64,000 nt of DNA from the NCBI GenBank assembly GCA_040222875.1, contig JAVKCG010000054.1, positions 1 to 64,000 of the forward strand, written 5' to 3'. A model generated the notes under the pieces. The model was not told the DNA's origin, ran no database searches, and saw only the letters and a program-made list of their open reading frames with translations. This DNA comes from JAJCYL01 sp040222875. Its GTDB lineage: Bacteria > Bacteroidota > Bacteroidia > Cytophagales > Cyclobacteriaceae. The position numbers and the translations under genes are program-made. Each line of letters opens with the position of its first letter. Positions within the stretch are counted from its first letter, which is position 1. Positions 53,482-61,263 of the stretch are shown here, in pieces.

Positions 53482-54489
53482 TCAAGGTAGGTAAAAATCG
53501 AAAACCAGGTCATTCATGCACTTGAAATGTCCTTTGGGGCACTTGTCGAAGCCGAGTTTAGAGCAAGGCCGACATTTTATTTTTTTATTTTCAAAAATCA
53601 GGAACTTGGTCTTGTAAGGAAACATCCCGAAGGCAGGAATGGTATTGCCCCATATGGAGAAAATCTGTTTACGAAAAGCTGAGGCTATATGCATGAGACC
53701 AGTATCATGTGAGAAAACATGCGAAGCTTGCTTTAATAGCGAAGCAGATTGGTTGATATTAAACTTGCCACATCCATTAAAAATGATTGTTTTCTTACCC
53801 AGCTCCAGTAGGGATTTCTCATAAGGCTGGGAATCGATTGTTTTTTCAAAAAATACCTGAATCTCATTTCCATTCTTTACATCTTCCTCACCGCCTAATA
53901 GCACAATGGGTTTATTGATGCGGTCGCATAGTTCAATCATTCGCTTCACAGGCAATTTCTTTGTTTCAAACTTGCCTCCTATCGCATATGCCACAAAGCC
54001 ATTTCTATGGGTTTCAGGTAACCAATCTATTTCTACATTGTCTTTTTCAGGTATAAAATAGTCAAGGCCCTGTCCGTCTTTTTTAACCCCGAGATGAACA
54101 ACAGGTTCAATGTACCTGTCAACAATGTGTGCATTTGGTAATTTATCAATCTTGAAATTTACCATCACCCACTTCACAAGGTTCAGCTTTCTGAAACTTG
54201 TTTTCTTACCTTGAACGCTTGCCTTTATCAATAAGCTCCGGAGATTATTATGAAGATCAATTATCTCATCGTACCGCTCCTTTCTCAACTGTCGAATTAG
54301 TTTCACCAAGCCATCATTAAGCGTCAAAATTTTATCCAGATATGGGTTTTCGACCAGAAGTGGCAGGTATTCTTCTTTAGTGCAATAATGTATTTCAACA
54401 TCATCCAATTGCAGCTTTAGCGCCCTAATAACCGGGGTTGTTAAAACGATGTCCCCAATTGAGGAGAAGCGGATGATGAGGATTTTCAA
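53482..54489 (-). CDS. GT9 glycosyltransferase, LPS heptosyltransferase-like
   Basis: 335 aa, TTG start at 54489 overlapping the HEPN stop (TTGA). MKILIIRFSSIGDIVLTTPV is the family start; FSHDTGLMHIASAF (~269) binds the sugar nucleotide. A C-terminal four-Cys pattern (CRPC, KCP, KCM) is common in Bacteroidota members. It adds heptose or another sugar to the LPS inner core in the cytoplasm. Cotranscribed with, and translationally coupled to, an MNT/HEPN pair. Confidence 0.9.
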   Translation of the reverse strand: MKILIIRFSSIGDIVLTTPVIRALKLQLDDVEIHYCTKEEYLPLLVENPYLDKILTLNDGLVKLIRQLRKERYDEIIDLHNNLRSLLIKASVQGKKTSFRKLNLVKWVMVNFKIDKLPNAHIVDRYIEPVVHLGVKKDGQGLDYFIPEKDNVEIDWLPETHRNGFVAYAIGGKFETKKLPVKRMIELCDRINKPIVLLGGEEDVKNGNEIQVFFEKTIDSQPYEKSLLELGKKTIIFNGCGKFNINQSASLLKQASHVFSHDTGLMHIASAFRKQIFSIWGNTIPAFGMFPYKTKFLIFENKKIKCRPCSKLGFDKCPKGHFKCMNDLVFDFYLP

Positions 54490-54881
54490 GACTTTCTTAT
54501 TTCTATGATTATCCTGTCAATCATTTGTTCAACCTCAGGAAAAAGGTTCACAATTTCTTCTTCTTCAATAGTAAAAAGGTTACCATAATCACCTTCATTC
54601 CTTAGGTCGAAAACTCTGCTCAAAAGCACTCCAAAATTTTTGGGTAGAAGCCCTGTCTTAACAAATCGAAGAGAAAATTGGGTTTTGAGACCTGAGTGAG
54701 TACTTGCTTTAATTTCGTTTTTTACCAATAAGGCATTGACCGCATAAAATACAGCGTAGTAAAGACGATTGGTGCAAGCTTCCCACATTGAGTTTTCTGC
54801 CAACAATCTGGCAGATGCCAGCGCTTTATGCACTGATTCTATCCTGTATTCAATGTATGATGACCTGTCCGCTTTATTCAT
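54486..54881 (-). CDS. HEPN-domain protein
   Basis: 131 aa, all helical. The HEPN fold is recognisable by EACTNRLYYAVFYAVNALLV and HSGLKTQF; near the C-terminus DLRNEGDYGN replaces the R-x4-6-H motif of active HEPN RNases, as in the UPF0332-type subgroup. It overlaps the MNT gene by 4 bp and the GT9 gene by 4 bp. Normally the toxin or partner half of an MNT/HEPN pair; toxicity is uncertain given the lost motif. Confidence 0.85.
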   Translation of the reverse strand: MNKADRSSYIEYRIESVHKALASARLLAENSMWEACTNRLYYAVFYAVNALLVKNEIKASTHSGLKTQFSLRFVKTGLLPKNFGVLLSRVFDLRNEGDYGNLFTIEEEEIVNLFPEVEQMIDRIIIEIRKS

Positions 54882-55195
54882 AGGTGTTTGCCTTCAGCCT
54901 TAACCTCTTCATAAAGCGGCGTAACCTTTTGTTTTTGTTCCCAAACACTCTTTGAATATGTCAGCACTGAAAATGATTCCCCGGATTCAAGCTCAATGTT
55001 GTAAAGGCCCTCTCTAATTCTATTTTTCGTTTGGAAATCATTCTCCCCGTTAGTAAGAACAAGTAAATCCCAATCAGAATCACTTCTGAAATCCCCCCTG
55101 GCCCGGGACCCAAAAAGTATTACCTCAGCTTCAGGGTCAATTTCCAAAACTTTGCTTTTAATCAATCTGGGGATGTCTTTAATAGCAACTTCCAT
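54878..55195 (-). CDS. MNT-type minimal nucleotidyltransferase
   Basis: 105 aa. GSRARGDFRSDSDWDLLV (~28-45) gives the G-S-x10-D-x-D motif of DNA-polymerase-beta-like nucleotidyltransferases. MNT proteins usually pair with HEPN proteins and can AMPylate them. Overlaps the HEPN gene by 4 bp (ATGA). The -7 box TATCTTTG ends 4 nt before the ATG. Confidence 0.9.
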   Translation of the reverse strand: MEVAIKDIPRLIKSKVLEIDPEAEVILFGSRARGDFRSDSDWDLLVLTNGENDFQTKNRIREGLYNIELESGESFSVLTYSKSVWEQKQKVTPLYEEVKAEGKHL

Positions 55196-55199
55196 ATTT

Positions 55200-55207
55200 C
55201 AAAGATA
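55200..55207 (-). promoter_or_regulatory. -7 box (TATCTTTG) of the MNT-HEPN-GT9 operon
   Basis: Exact TAnnTTTG match on the minus strand, 4 nt before the ATG at 55195; implies a leaderless or near-leaderless transcript. Confidence 0.4.
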
Positions 55208-55226
55208 CATATTGCATTTCAGTCGC

Positions 55227-56933
55227 TTATGCATTAGCCAGTTGTGCATCTCGCCTCTTTTTAAAAAACTCATCTATTTCATTAACCGACAAAGAATTCA
55301 AATTCATTTCTTTGGTTAACCCTCCCTTTCTCGCCACTAATAAACCATAATGCATGTGATGGTAGCCGTTTTTTCTATGGGCATCAGGGTTGATACTCAG
55401 CATTACACCTTTTTCAATCGCATACTGTATCCATCGCCAGTCTAAATCAAGGCGGTGAGGGTTTGCATTGATCTCAATCGAAACATTGTTTTCTGCACAG
55501 GCCTCAATCACGGACTTATGATCCAATGGGTAGCCCTCCCGTTCCAACAACAATCTCCCAGTTGGATGACCAAGCATCGTGGTGAAAGGGTTCTTTACTG
55601 CTGTAATTACCCGTTCTGTCGCCTTCTTTTCATCCATATTCAAGATCATGTGAACTGAAGCGATAACAAAGTCGAAAGTCTCAAGGATTTCATCAGGATA
55701 ATCCAGTTTGCCATCGAAAAGGATATCTGATTCAATTCCTTTAAATATTTTAAAAGGAGTCAATTTATTATTGAGCTCATCAATCTCCTTATGTTGGGCT
55801 TTTACCTCATCAATGCTCATTCCCTTAGCAAAAAATGCTGACTGGCTGTGATCTGTAATGCCTAAATACTCATAGCCTAATTCCTTGCAATAATTGGCCA
55901 TATCTTCAAGTGTATGCCGGCCATCACTGTAGGTAGAATGATTATGCAGGATACCTTTTAAGTCTTCATCTTTGATCAACTCAGGTAATTTGTTCTGGGC
56001 CGCTAAACCAATTTCAAATAGCCCTTCCCTTAATTCAGGAGCAATAAAAGGCACACCTACTGTGTCATACGCCGCTTGTTCTGTTTCAAAAGTTTGTTTC
56101 CTTAAAAGATGATAAAGTGAGTTGCCCCCCTTTTCTACTTTAGTCAGATGTTGTGGTGACCCGCCAAGTAGCATCCTTTCTGAAACAAAGCGCTCCGGTG
56201 AGCAAAACATGATGTGAACCCTGGTCTCAGTGGGTTTGTAAATACCCCTCCATGACAATGGTCCCGACTTTGAGCCAATTTTCTCAAAGTCTTCCATACC
56301 CGATAACAAATCAATAATCGCTGATTGATCCACAGAACCAACTAGGATTTCAATTGTTGTTACAATTTCGCATTTGCGCCACATTTCATTAACTGGTGAA
56401 CAAAGCTCAGCATGCTTCTTAATCTCTTTCTCAATTAGGTTATACACCTCCTCTGCTTCCGCATACAACAATTTACCGCGATTAGCCCTTAAAAACTTAA
56501 TTGCTTCAATGAGCTTATCCCGACTTTTTTGACCGAAACCTTTCATTTCTGCAACCCTTCCATCAAGGCAAGCTTGCATCAACTCAAGCTCATTCTTAAT
56601 GCCCAAATCCAACCAAAGTGCCCTGATTTTCTTTGCCCCGAATCCGGGTAAATCCAAAAGTTCAATAACACCTGGTGGTGTCTCCTTCAGGAGCGCATCA
56701 AGCTTGCTATACACTCCTTTTTCAACGATTTCCCTGATGTGGGCTGCCATACTTTTACCCACACCCTCAATGGCTTCTAGCTCTTTCTCGGGTAGTAACT
56801 CAAGTGGTGTTTGAAACTTCTCAAGATTAAATGCAGCTGTATTATAGCTTCTCAGTTTAAAAGGGTTCTCATCATGAAGCTCCATGAGAGAAGCAGTAAG
56901 TTTTAGCTGCCGGATTATCTCTTTGTTTTCCAA
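55227..56933 (-). CDS. PolX-type DNA polymerase/PHP phosphoesterase with degenerate polymerase site
   Basis: 568 aa from TTG 56933, where family members begin (LENKEIIRQLKLTASLMELH); a -7-like box lies upstream at 56950, excluding a TTG at 56990. The N-terminal part has the HhH helices of family X (GVGKSMAAHIREIVEKGVYS, DLPGFGAKKIRALW). The palm region (~185-225) reads CSPVNEMWRKCEIVTTIEIL where active PolX has GS...G-D-I-D, so the metal Asp residues are replaced by Thr and Glu. The C-terminal PHP domain (~340-560) keeps its metal ligands: HNHSTYSDG, GITDHS, GIESDI, ASVHMI, GHP and NPDAH. It is likely a PHP-type nuclease that has lost polymerisation. Confidence 0.88.
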   Translation of the reverse strand: MENKEIIRQLKLTASLMELHDENPFKLRSYNTAAFNLEKFQTPLELLPEKELEAIEGVGKSMAAHIREIVEKGVYSKLDALLKETPPGVIELLDLPGFGAKKIRALWLDLGIKNELELMQACLDGRVAEMKGFGQKSRDKLIEAIKFLRANRGKLLYAEAEEVYNLIEKEIKKHAELCSPVNEMWRKCEIVTTIEILVGSVDQSAIIDLLSGMEDFEKIGSKSGPLSWRGIYKPTETRVHIMFCSPERFVSERMLLGGSPQHLTKVEKGGNSLYHLLRKQTFETEQAAYDTVGVPFIAPELREGLFEIGLAAQNKLPELIKDEDLKGILHNHSTYSDGRHTLEDMANYCKELGYEYLGITDHSQSAFFAKGMSIDEVKAQHKEIDELNNKLTPFKIFKGIESDILFDGKLDYPDEILETFDFVIASVHMILNMDEKKATERVITAVKNPFTTMLGHPTGRLLLEREGYPLDHKSVIEACAENNVSIEINANPHRLDLDWRWIQYAIEKGVMLSINPDAHRKNGYHHMHYGLLVARKGGLTKEMNLNSLSVNEIDEFFKKRRDAQLANA

Positions 56934-56949
56934 TGTGTAAAGTTTGAAG

Positions 56950-56957
56950 CAAAAATA
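56950..56957 (-). promoter_or_regulatory. -7 box (TATTTTTG) of the polX gene
   Basis: Exact TAnnTTTG match on the minus strand, 16 nt before the TTG at 56933 and within the extended reading frame, so it argues for the shorter start. Confidence 0.4.
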
Positions 56958-57022
56958 CTGATCAAGCTTTGACCTTCTAATTTTTATCAATCGATAATAT
57001 TGGTAGTTTCACTGCTAAAGCA

Positions 57023-58099
57023 ATGAGCTGGTTTAAGAAATACTTGTTACCCGGGTTTGTATTCCAATCAGTTTTGATTGGTGGTGGTTATGGCACCGGA
57101 CGTGAGCTGGTTGAATTTTTCATGACAACTGGCCCATCTGGGGGTTACCTGGCTATGGCAGTCTCAACATTGGTCTGGTCTTTAGTAATGATGGCAACCT
57201 ATGAGCTTGCCAGAATGACTGGTAAATACGATTACAAAAGTTTCCTCACTGTAATTCTTGGCAAGGGCTGGATAGCCTATGAAATATTGTTGGTATTGGT
57301 GGCTTTTTTAGTTGTTTCCGTAATGGCTTCGGCTGCGGGTGAATTGGCCGAAATAACCATCGGCATTCCTCCTTTAATAGGATCAATTGTGATGATGATA
57401 ATCGTAGTCGCAATTGTTTTTCATGGCAGCAAGCTGATTGAAAAATTCTTTTCGATTTGGTCAATAGCGCTTTATGTCATCTACATCATTTTAATCATCC
57501 TAACCTGGAATGTTTTTAGTAATGAGATAAAACTTACACTAACAAACCCTAGCGAAGAAAGCGCCTGGTTTGTAAACGGTGTGAGGTATGCTGGCTACAA
57601 TATTGCAATTCTTCCTGCCTTGCTCTATTCTGTTAAATACCTCGAAACGAGAAATGAAGCTTTCACGGCTGGGATATTTGGCGGATTTATTGGCATGATA
57701 CCGGCAGCTCTTATCTACACTGCCATGCTGGCCCAATATCCTGAAATTGTTAACGAGGCAATACCCTCTAACTTTCTTTTGGTCCAGCTTAATATCCCCT
57801 GGTTCAATGCGATCTTTCAGGTCATTTTGTTTGGAACATTCGTAGAAACCGGTATCGGTTACATCCACGGTTTCAACGAAAGAATTGCCACCATTTATGA
57901 AGGCAAGGGTGAGCAGATGCCTAAATATATGAGGTTGGTTGTTGCCGGGGTTATACTTGTTACAGCTGTTTTTCTAGCGAATGCCTTGGGTCTGATTGGC
58001 CTGATCGGTGAAGGCTATGGTATGATCACCTGGGGTTTTATTGCTGTGTATGTTATACCAGTTCTAACAATTGGAGTTTATAAAATCTTCAAAACTTAA
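57023..58099 (+). CDS. YkvI-like membrane transporter (APC superfamily)
   Basis: 358 aa with about ten TM helices. It starts SWFKKYLLPGFVFQSVLIGG with the unwound TM1 glycine stretch GGGYGTGRELVEFF, and has ETGIGYIHGFNER near residue 275, typical of YkvI-family proteins in the APC superfamily. Probably a cation-coupled transporter of an amino acid or amine. It converges with the response-regulator gene (3-bp gap). Confidence 0.8.
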   Translation: MSWFKKYLLPGFVFQSVLIGGGYGTGRELVEFFMTTGPSGGYLAMAVSTLVWSLVMMATYELARMTGKYDYKSFLTVILGKGWIAYEILLVLVAFLVVSVMASAAGELAEITIGIPPLIGSIVMMIIVVAIVFHGSKLIEKFFSIWSIALYVIYIILIILTWNVFSNEIKLTLTNPSEESAWFVNGVRYAGYNIAILPALLYSVKYLETRNEAFTAGIFGGFIGMIPAALIYTAMLAQYPEIVNEAIPSNFLLVQLNIPWFNAIFQVILFGTFVETGIGYIHGFNERIATIYEGKGEQMPKYMRLVVAGVILVTAVFLANALGLIGLIGEGYGMITWGFIAVYVIPVLTIGVYKIFKT

Positions 58100-58102
58100 A
58101 CC

Positions 58103-58861
58103 TTAATTATCAAGCCATTTTTTAAAGTCATTCACCCGCTCACGGCTTACGATAACCTCCGAATCAGTGCAATTATGCAGAACTAATCTCAAGCGGCTGT
58201 TGGAGTGAGACAGCATATCTTTTATAGCCTCAAAACTTACGATGTATTTTCTGCTGATTCTGAAATACTGCTCAGGATCCACCATCGATTCAACCTGATC
58301 CAAAGGATAATCTATAATATATTTCTTGCCCTCATTGGTTTGCAAGAATGTGGCTTTCTCTTCACTATAAAAAAAGTAAATGTTTTGAGTTTCAATGGCA
58401 TGCAAATGCTCCCCTACTTTTATCACAAACCGTGACTTATAAGGTCTTGACAGCGATTGAACCAACTTATCAAGATTTTGCAATACTGCGGGCTGTGTAA
58501 CCATCTCCCGATTTTTTTCCAGCTTTTTCATTGCTGCCTCTAAGCCTTCTTTGTCAATAGGTTTTAACAGATAATCGATGCTATTTACTTTAAATGCTTT
58601 GATTGCGTACTGGTCATAAGCAGTGGTGAAAATGACCGGTACATCAACTTGAACGGATTTAAAAATCTCAAAGCTGTTGCCGTCTGCAAGATGTATGTCC
58701 AGAAAAATCACGTCTGGAAGTTGCTTTTTGCTAAGCCATTGGATTGATTCATCAATGGAATCAAGCTGTCCCAAGATTTCATAACCTGGCCTTATATCAG
58801 TAATCATGCTGGCCAACCGCTCCGCTGCAATTGGTTCGTCTTCAATTATCAGGGCTTTCAT
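58103..58861 (-). CDS. LytTR response regulator
   Basis: 252 aa. Receiver domain 1-120 with phospho-acceptor Asp55 (DVIFLDIHLADG), the acidic pair E7-D8 and Lys103 (LLKPID). LytTR DNA-binding domain ~150-252. Start codon overlaps the histidine kinase stop (TAATG). Output of a LytS/LytR-type two-component system; it would activate genes by bending DNA. Confidence 0.95.
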   Translation of the reverse strand: MKALIIEDEPIAAERLASMITDIRPGYEILGQLDSIDESIQWLSKKQLPDVIFLDIHLADGNSFEIFKSVQVDVPVIFTTAYDQYAIKAFKVNSIDYLLKPIDKEGLEAAMKKLEKNREMVTQPAVLQNLDKLVQSLSRPYKSRFVIKVGEHLHAIETQNIYFFYSEEKATFLQTNEGKKYIIDYPLDQVESMVDPEQYFRISRKYIVSFEAIKDMLSHSNSRLRLVLHNCTDSEVIVSRERVNDFKKWLDN

Positions 58862-59925
58862 TAATCTGTGAATGTGAGTAGAGGAATTTTGGTGGAATAG
58901 GTGTCTTCGGTAGACAAGTTCTCCAGCTTTCGATCTGATAGATATTCATACCTCAGCTTTATGTTGTTGATACCAATACCTCTTCCCGGTTCTGCATCCT
59001 TTCGTTTTTGAAGGTTATTAGAAACAATTACCCCTTCGTTTTCTGCTATAATCGAAATGGTTAGTGGTTTGGCTTTTGAGATTACATTGTGTTTAATGGC
59101 ATTCTCAACCAGCATCTGTAAAGCAAGTGGTGGAACTTTTTTATTAAGATCAGCTGCATTCAGATCGATTTCCACTTTCAATGCATCGCCATGCCTGATT
59201 TTCTGAAGGAAAACAAATGATTCAGTAAATGCCAGTTCATCTTTTAGGTCAACCACCTCCTGATCTTGACTATCTAACACGTAACGATAAACATCTGATA
59301 ACTTTTTAATGAATTTCTCAGAAAGTGCTGCATCGCTATGCACCAATGACGAAAGCGTATTGAGGCTATTGAAGAGAAAGTGCGGGTTTACCTGTTTTTT
59401 CAAAGATTCATACTGCGATGACAACTGCTCCCTTTTCAGTTTTTCATTATCCACAGCTGCCTGGCGCCACGCAAAAAAGAACCCACGCCCATGCATAAAT
59501 GTGCTGATGAAAAAAGTAATGATTATGGTGAACCATATATAGTCATCAGCATTGTAAAAAAGTGAGCTAAAATCCCTGCCAACATAAAGTGTGAAGAAAA
59601 AATAGTACCCCACCATTAGGACGGCCATTGTATAAAAAATTGTATACAATACGCTGACAATCAATCTGGTCAAGGGTCTTTCAAGCCAGTCAAACTTATA
59701 GTCCAGCCAGTCAGCACCAAGCTCATTTCCTTTCCATAGAAACACCCATAAGTAACCAGAGTAGATTGCTGAAGCAATGGCCAATCCAATCGTCTGACTA
59801 TAGCAGGTATCGCAGGTAAAAAATAGCGTTATTGGCCCGAAAACCAGTAGGGCCAAAGCCACATCTCTCAAATGAGCTTTGACACCTTTTCCTCGAATTC
59901 GATTACGCTTTACGCAAGATTCCAT
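58861..59925 (-). CDS. LytS-type sensor histidine kinase
   Basis: 354 aa from ATG 59925 (TTGGAAGAA upstream looks like a ribosome site); the frame begins at a TTG 27 bp earlier. Four TM helices in the first 155 residues; the phospho-acceptor His is in QVNPHFLFNSLNTL. ATPase: VENAIKHNV (N-box) and GIGINNIKLRYE. Partner of the following LytTR response regulator, in one operon with the TPR gene before it. Ligand unknown. Confidence 0.93.
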   Translation of the reverse strand: MESCVKRNRIRGKGVKAHLRDVALALLVFGPITLFFTCDTCYSQTIGLAIASAIYSGYLWVFLWKGNELGADWLDYKFDWLERPLTRLIVSVLYTIFYTMAVLMVGYYFFFTLYVGRDFSSLFYNADDYIWFTIIITFFISTFMHGRGFFFAWRQAAVDNEKLKREQLSSQYESLKKQVNPHFLFNSLNTLSSLVHSDAALSEKFIKKLSDVYRYVLDSQDQEVVDLKDELAFTESFVFLQKIRHGDALKVEIDLNAADLNKKVPPLALQMLVENAIKHNVISKAKPLTISIIAENEGVIVSNNLQKRKDAEPGRGIGINNIKLRYEYLSDRKLENLSTEDTYSTKIPLLTFTD

Positions 59926-59935
59926 TTCTTCCAAT

Positions 59936-60568
59936 TTACTTGCAGTTTTCAACAGTCTTTTGTGCGAAGCTCAATCCCCAGCTAGGGTGGATAGCACTCT
60001 CCGGAGTGAATTTATCAAATAATTCCAATGACTGGGCCATCTTCTCACATGCACCTGATGTATCTGCCTTAAAGAATTGGGCGGTGCCATATTCCATATT
60101 TCCCATAAAAAACAGGGCCCTTGGGTTTTCAGAATCCATCTTTACGGCTTTTCCATACTCGGCATATGACTTCTGGCTATAAATCTGCCCTCTCGAGGCT
60201 GGGTCTACAGTTAACCTCAGCGTGTAGATAAAACCTTGCATCACATATGTCTCCACGTTGGGTTCGGTCCTCGCTAAAGCATTCTCCAACATTTTGGTAG
60301 CCTGATCAAGCCATGCATCTTTCTGAGTAGGATCTTCCTCACGTGATGCCATCCAAGAATAGGCCAGGGCAGCATAATATCCTGGCAGCCATTGATCGGT
60401 CTCAGCATTTGCAATGCGTTCAAATTTGTTAGCTGCATTCTGTAGATTTTCAATTGTGCCTGCATTATAAAGTGCATCTATATTGGCAAGCATTGTAGTT
60501 TCGAATTTATCTTCAGCTGTTGCCAGTTGAGAGATAAGGATTCCCACAATTATTAATAGTGATTTCAT
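59936..60568 (-). CDS. Secreted TPR protein, first gene of the two-component operon
   Basis: 210 aa from ATG 60568 (signal peptide MKSLLIIVGILISQLATA); the frame extends into the repeat cluster upstream but has no signal there. The rest is TPR-like helices (NPRALFFMGNMEYGTAQFFK) with an N-A-T-K-M-L-E-N-A-L segment, ending NCK. It ends 10 bp before the kinase start, so it probably belongs to the same transcript and may be the periplasmic input to the kinase. Confidence 0.7.
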   Translation of the reverse strand: MKSLLIIVGILISQLATAEDKFETTMLANIDALYNAGTIENLQNAANKFERIANAETDQWLPGYYAALAYSWMASREEDPTQKDAWLDQATKMLENALARTEPNVETYVMQGFIYTLRLTVDPASRGQIYSQKSYAEYGKAVKMDSENPRALFFMGNMEYGTAQFFKADTSGACEKMAQSLELFDKFTPESAIHPSWGLSFAQKTVENCK

Positions 60569-60597
60569 GCTTGTGTTTTTTGGTTTTATAGATTTAA

Positions 60598-60823
60598 AGT
60601 CAATGTCATCCTGAGGCTGAGATCGCTGTCCCAAGGCGTCATTCTGAGGGCTGAGATCGTTAGATCGAACCCCGTAGAATCTGTTTCTGCCTGGTTGATT
60701 GAGATTCTTCGCTTTTTCGATCTCCGTTAACCTGAAAGGAGATTCTTCGCTTGAATCCATCCCTCTCTGGTTTCCACCATCCCATTAGAAGATTCTTCAC
60801 TTTTTCGATCTAGCAATCTCAAA
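60598..60823. repeat. REP-like repeat cluster, family 2
   Basis: Within ~225 bp there are two copies of GTCAT[CT]CTGAGG...CTGAGATCG (around 60607 and 60640), the 17-nt GAGATCGTTAGATCGAA also seen at 42222, and three copies in the opposite sense of GATTCTTC[GA]CTTTTTCGATCT-type sequence (near 60705, 60742 and 60788). It fills the gap between the TPR gene and the DUF2141 gene. Confidence 0.7.
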
Positions 60824-60826
60824 AAT

Positions 60827-61252
60827 TCAGAACGGTGGGTGAATTAGTTCAACTTTCATTTTCATATCAGCTTTAAATTCAAACTGCGTATCCTCATAAC
60901 CAGGTGGGCCAAACATGCCTTTCGCATTATTTGAAAAAGCATATCCCTCTTTTGGGATTCCAAACATGCCAGTTTCTAACTCCTCGCTGCTGTTTTCATC
61001 GTGATAGAGGTTCATAGCATAAGTGCCGAATGGCAGGTTTTCAAACTTTAAAACCACCGGCTCATTTTCACTTACTTCTACTAATGCTTGTGCAAAAGCT
61101 TTCTTTAAATAGTCTCCCTCAGAATTAAAAACCTGAGCGTAGATGGTTCCTTCCATTACACTCAAGTTGGATACTTCAACTTCAAAGGTTCCCTGTGAAT
61201 AACCGTTAAAGGCTAAACAGGAAATGATCATTACTGTGATTAGATTTTTCAT
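60827..61252 (-). CDS. DUF2141 secreted protein
   Basis: 141 aa with signal peptide 1-19 (ending NGYSQ). The pattern GTIYAQVFNSEGDYL, KFENLPFGTYAMNLYHDEN and GMFGIPKEGYAFSNNAKGMF is characteristic of DUF2141, a small secreted beta-sandwich. It follows the TonB receptor gene by 11 bp on the same strand, so the two are probably one operon. Function unknown. Confidence 0.9.
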   Translation of the reverse strand: MKNLITVMIISCLAFNGYSQGTFEVEVSNLSVMEGTIYAQVFNSEGDYLKKAFAQALVEVSENEPVVLKFENLPFGTYAMNLYHDENSSEELETGMFGIPKEGYAFSNNAKGMFGPPGYEDTQFEFKADMKMKVELIHPPF

Positions 61253-61263
61253 TTTTATTGAGT

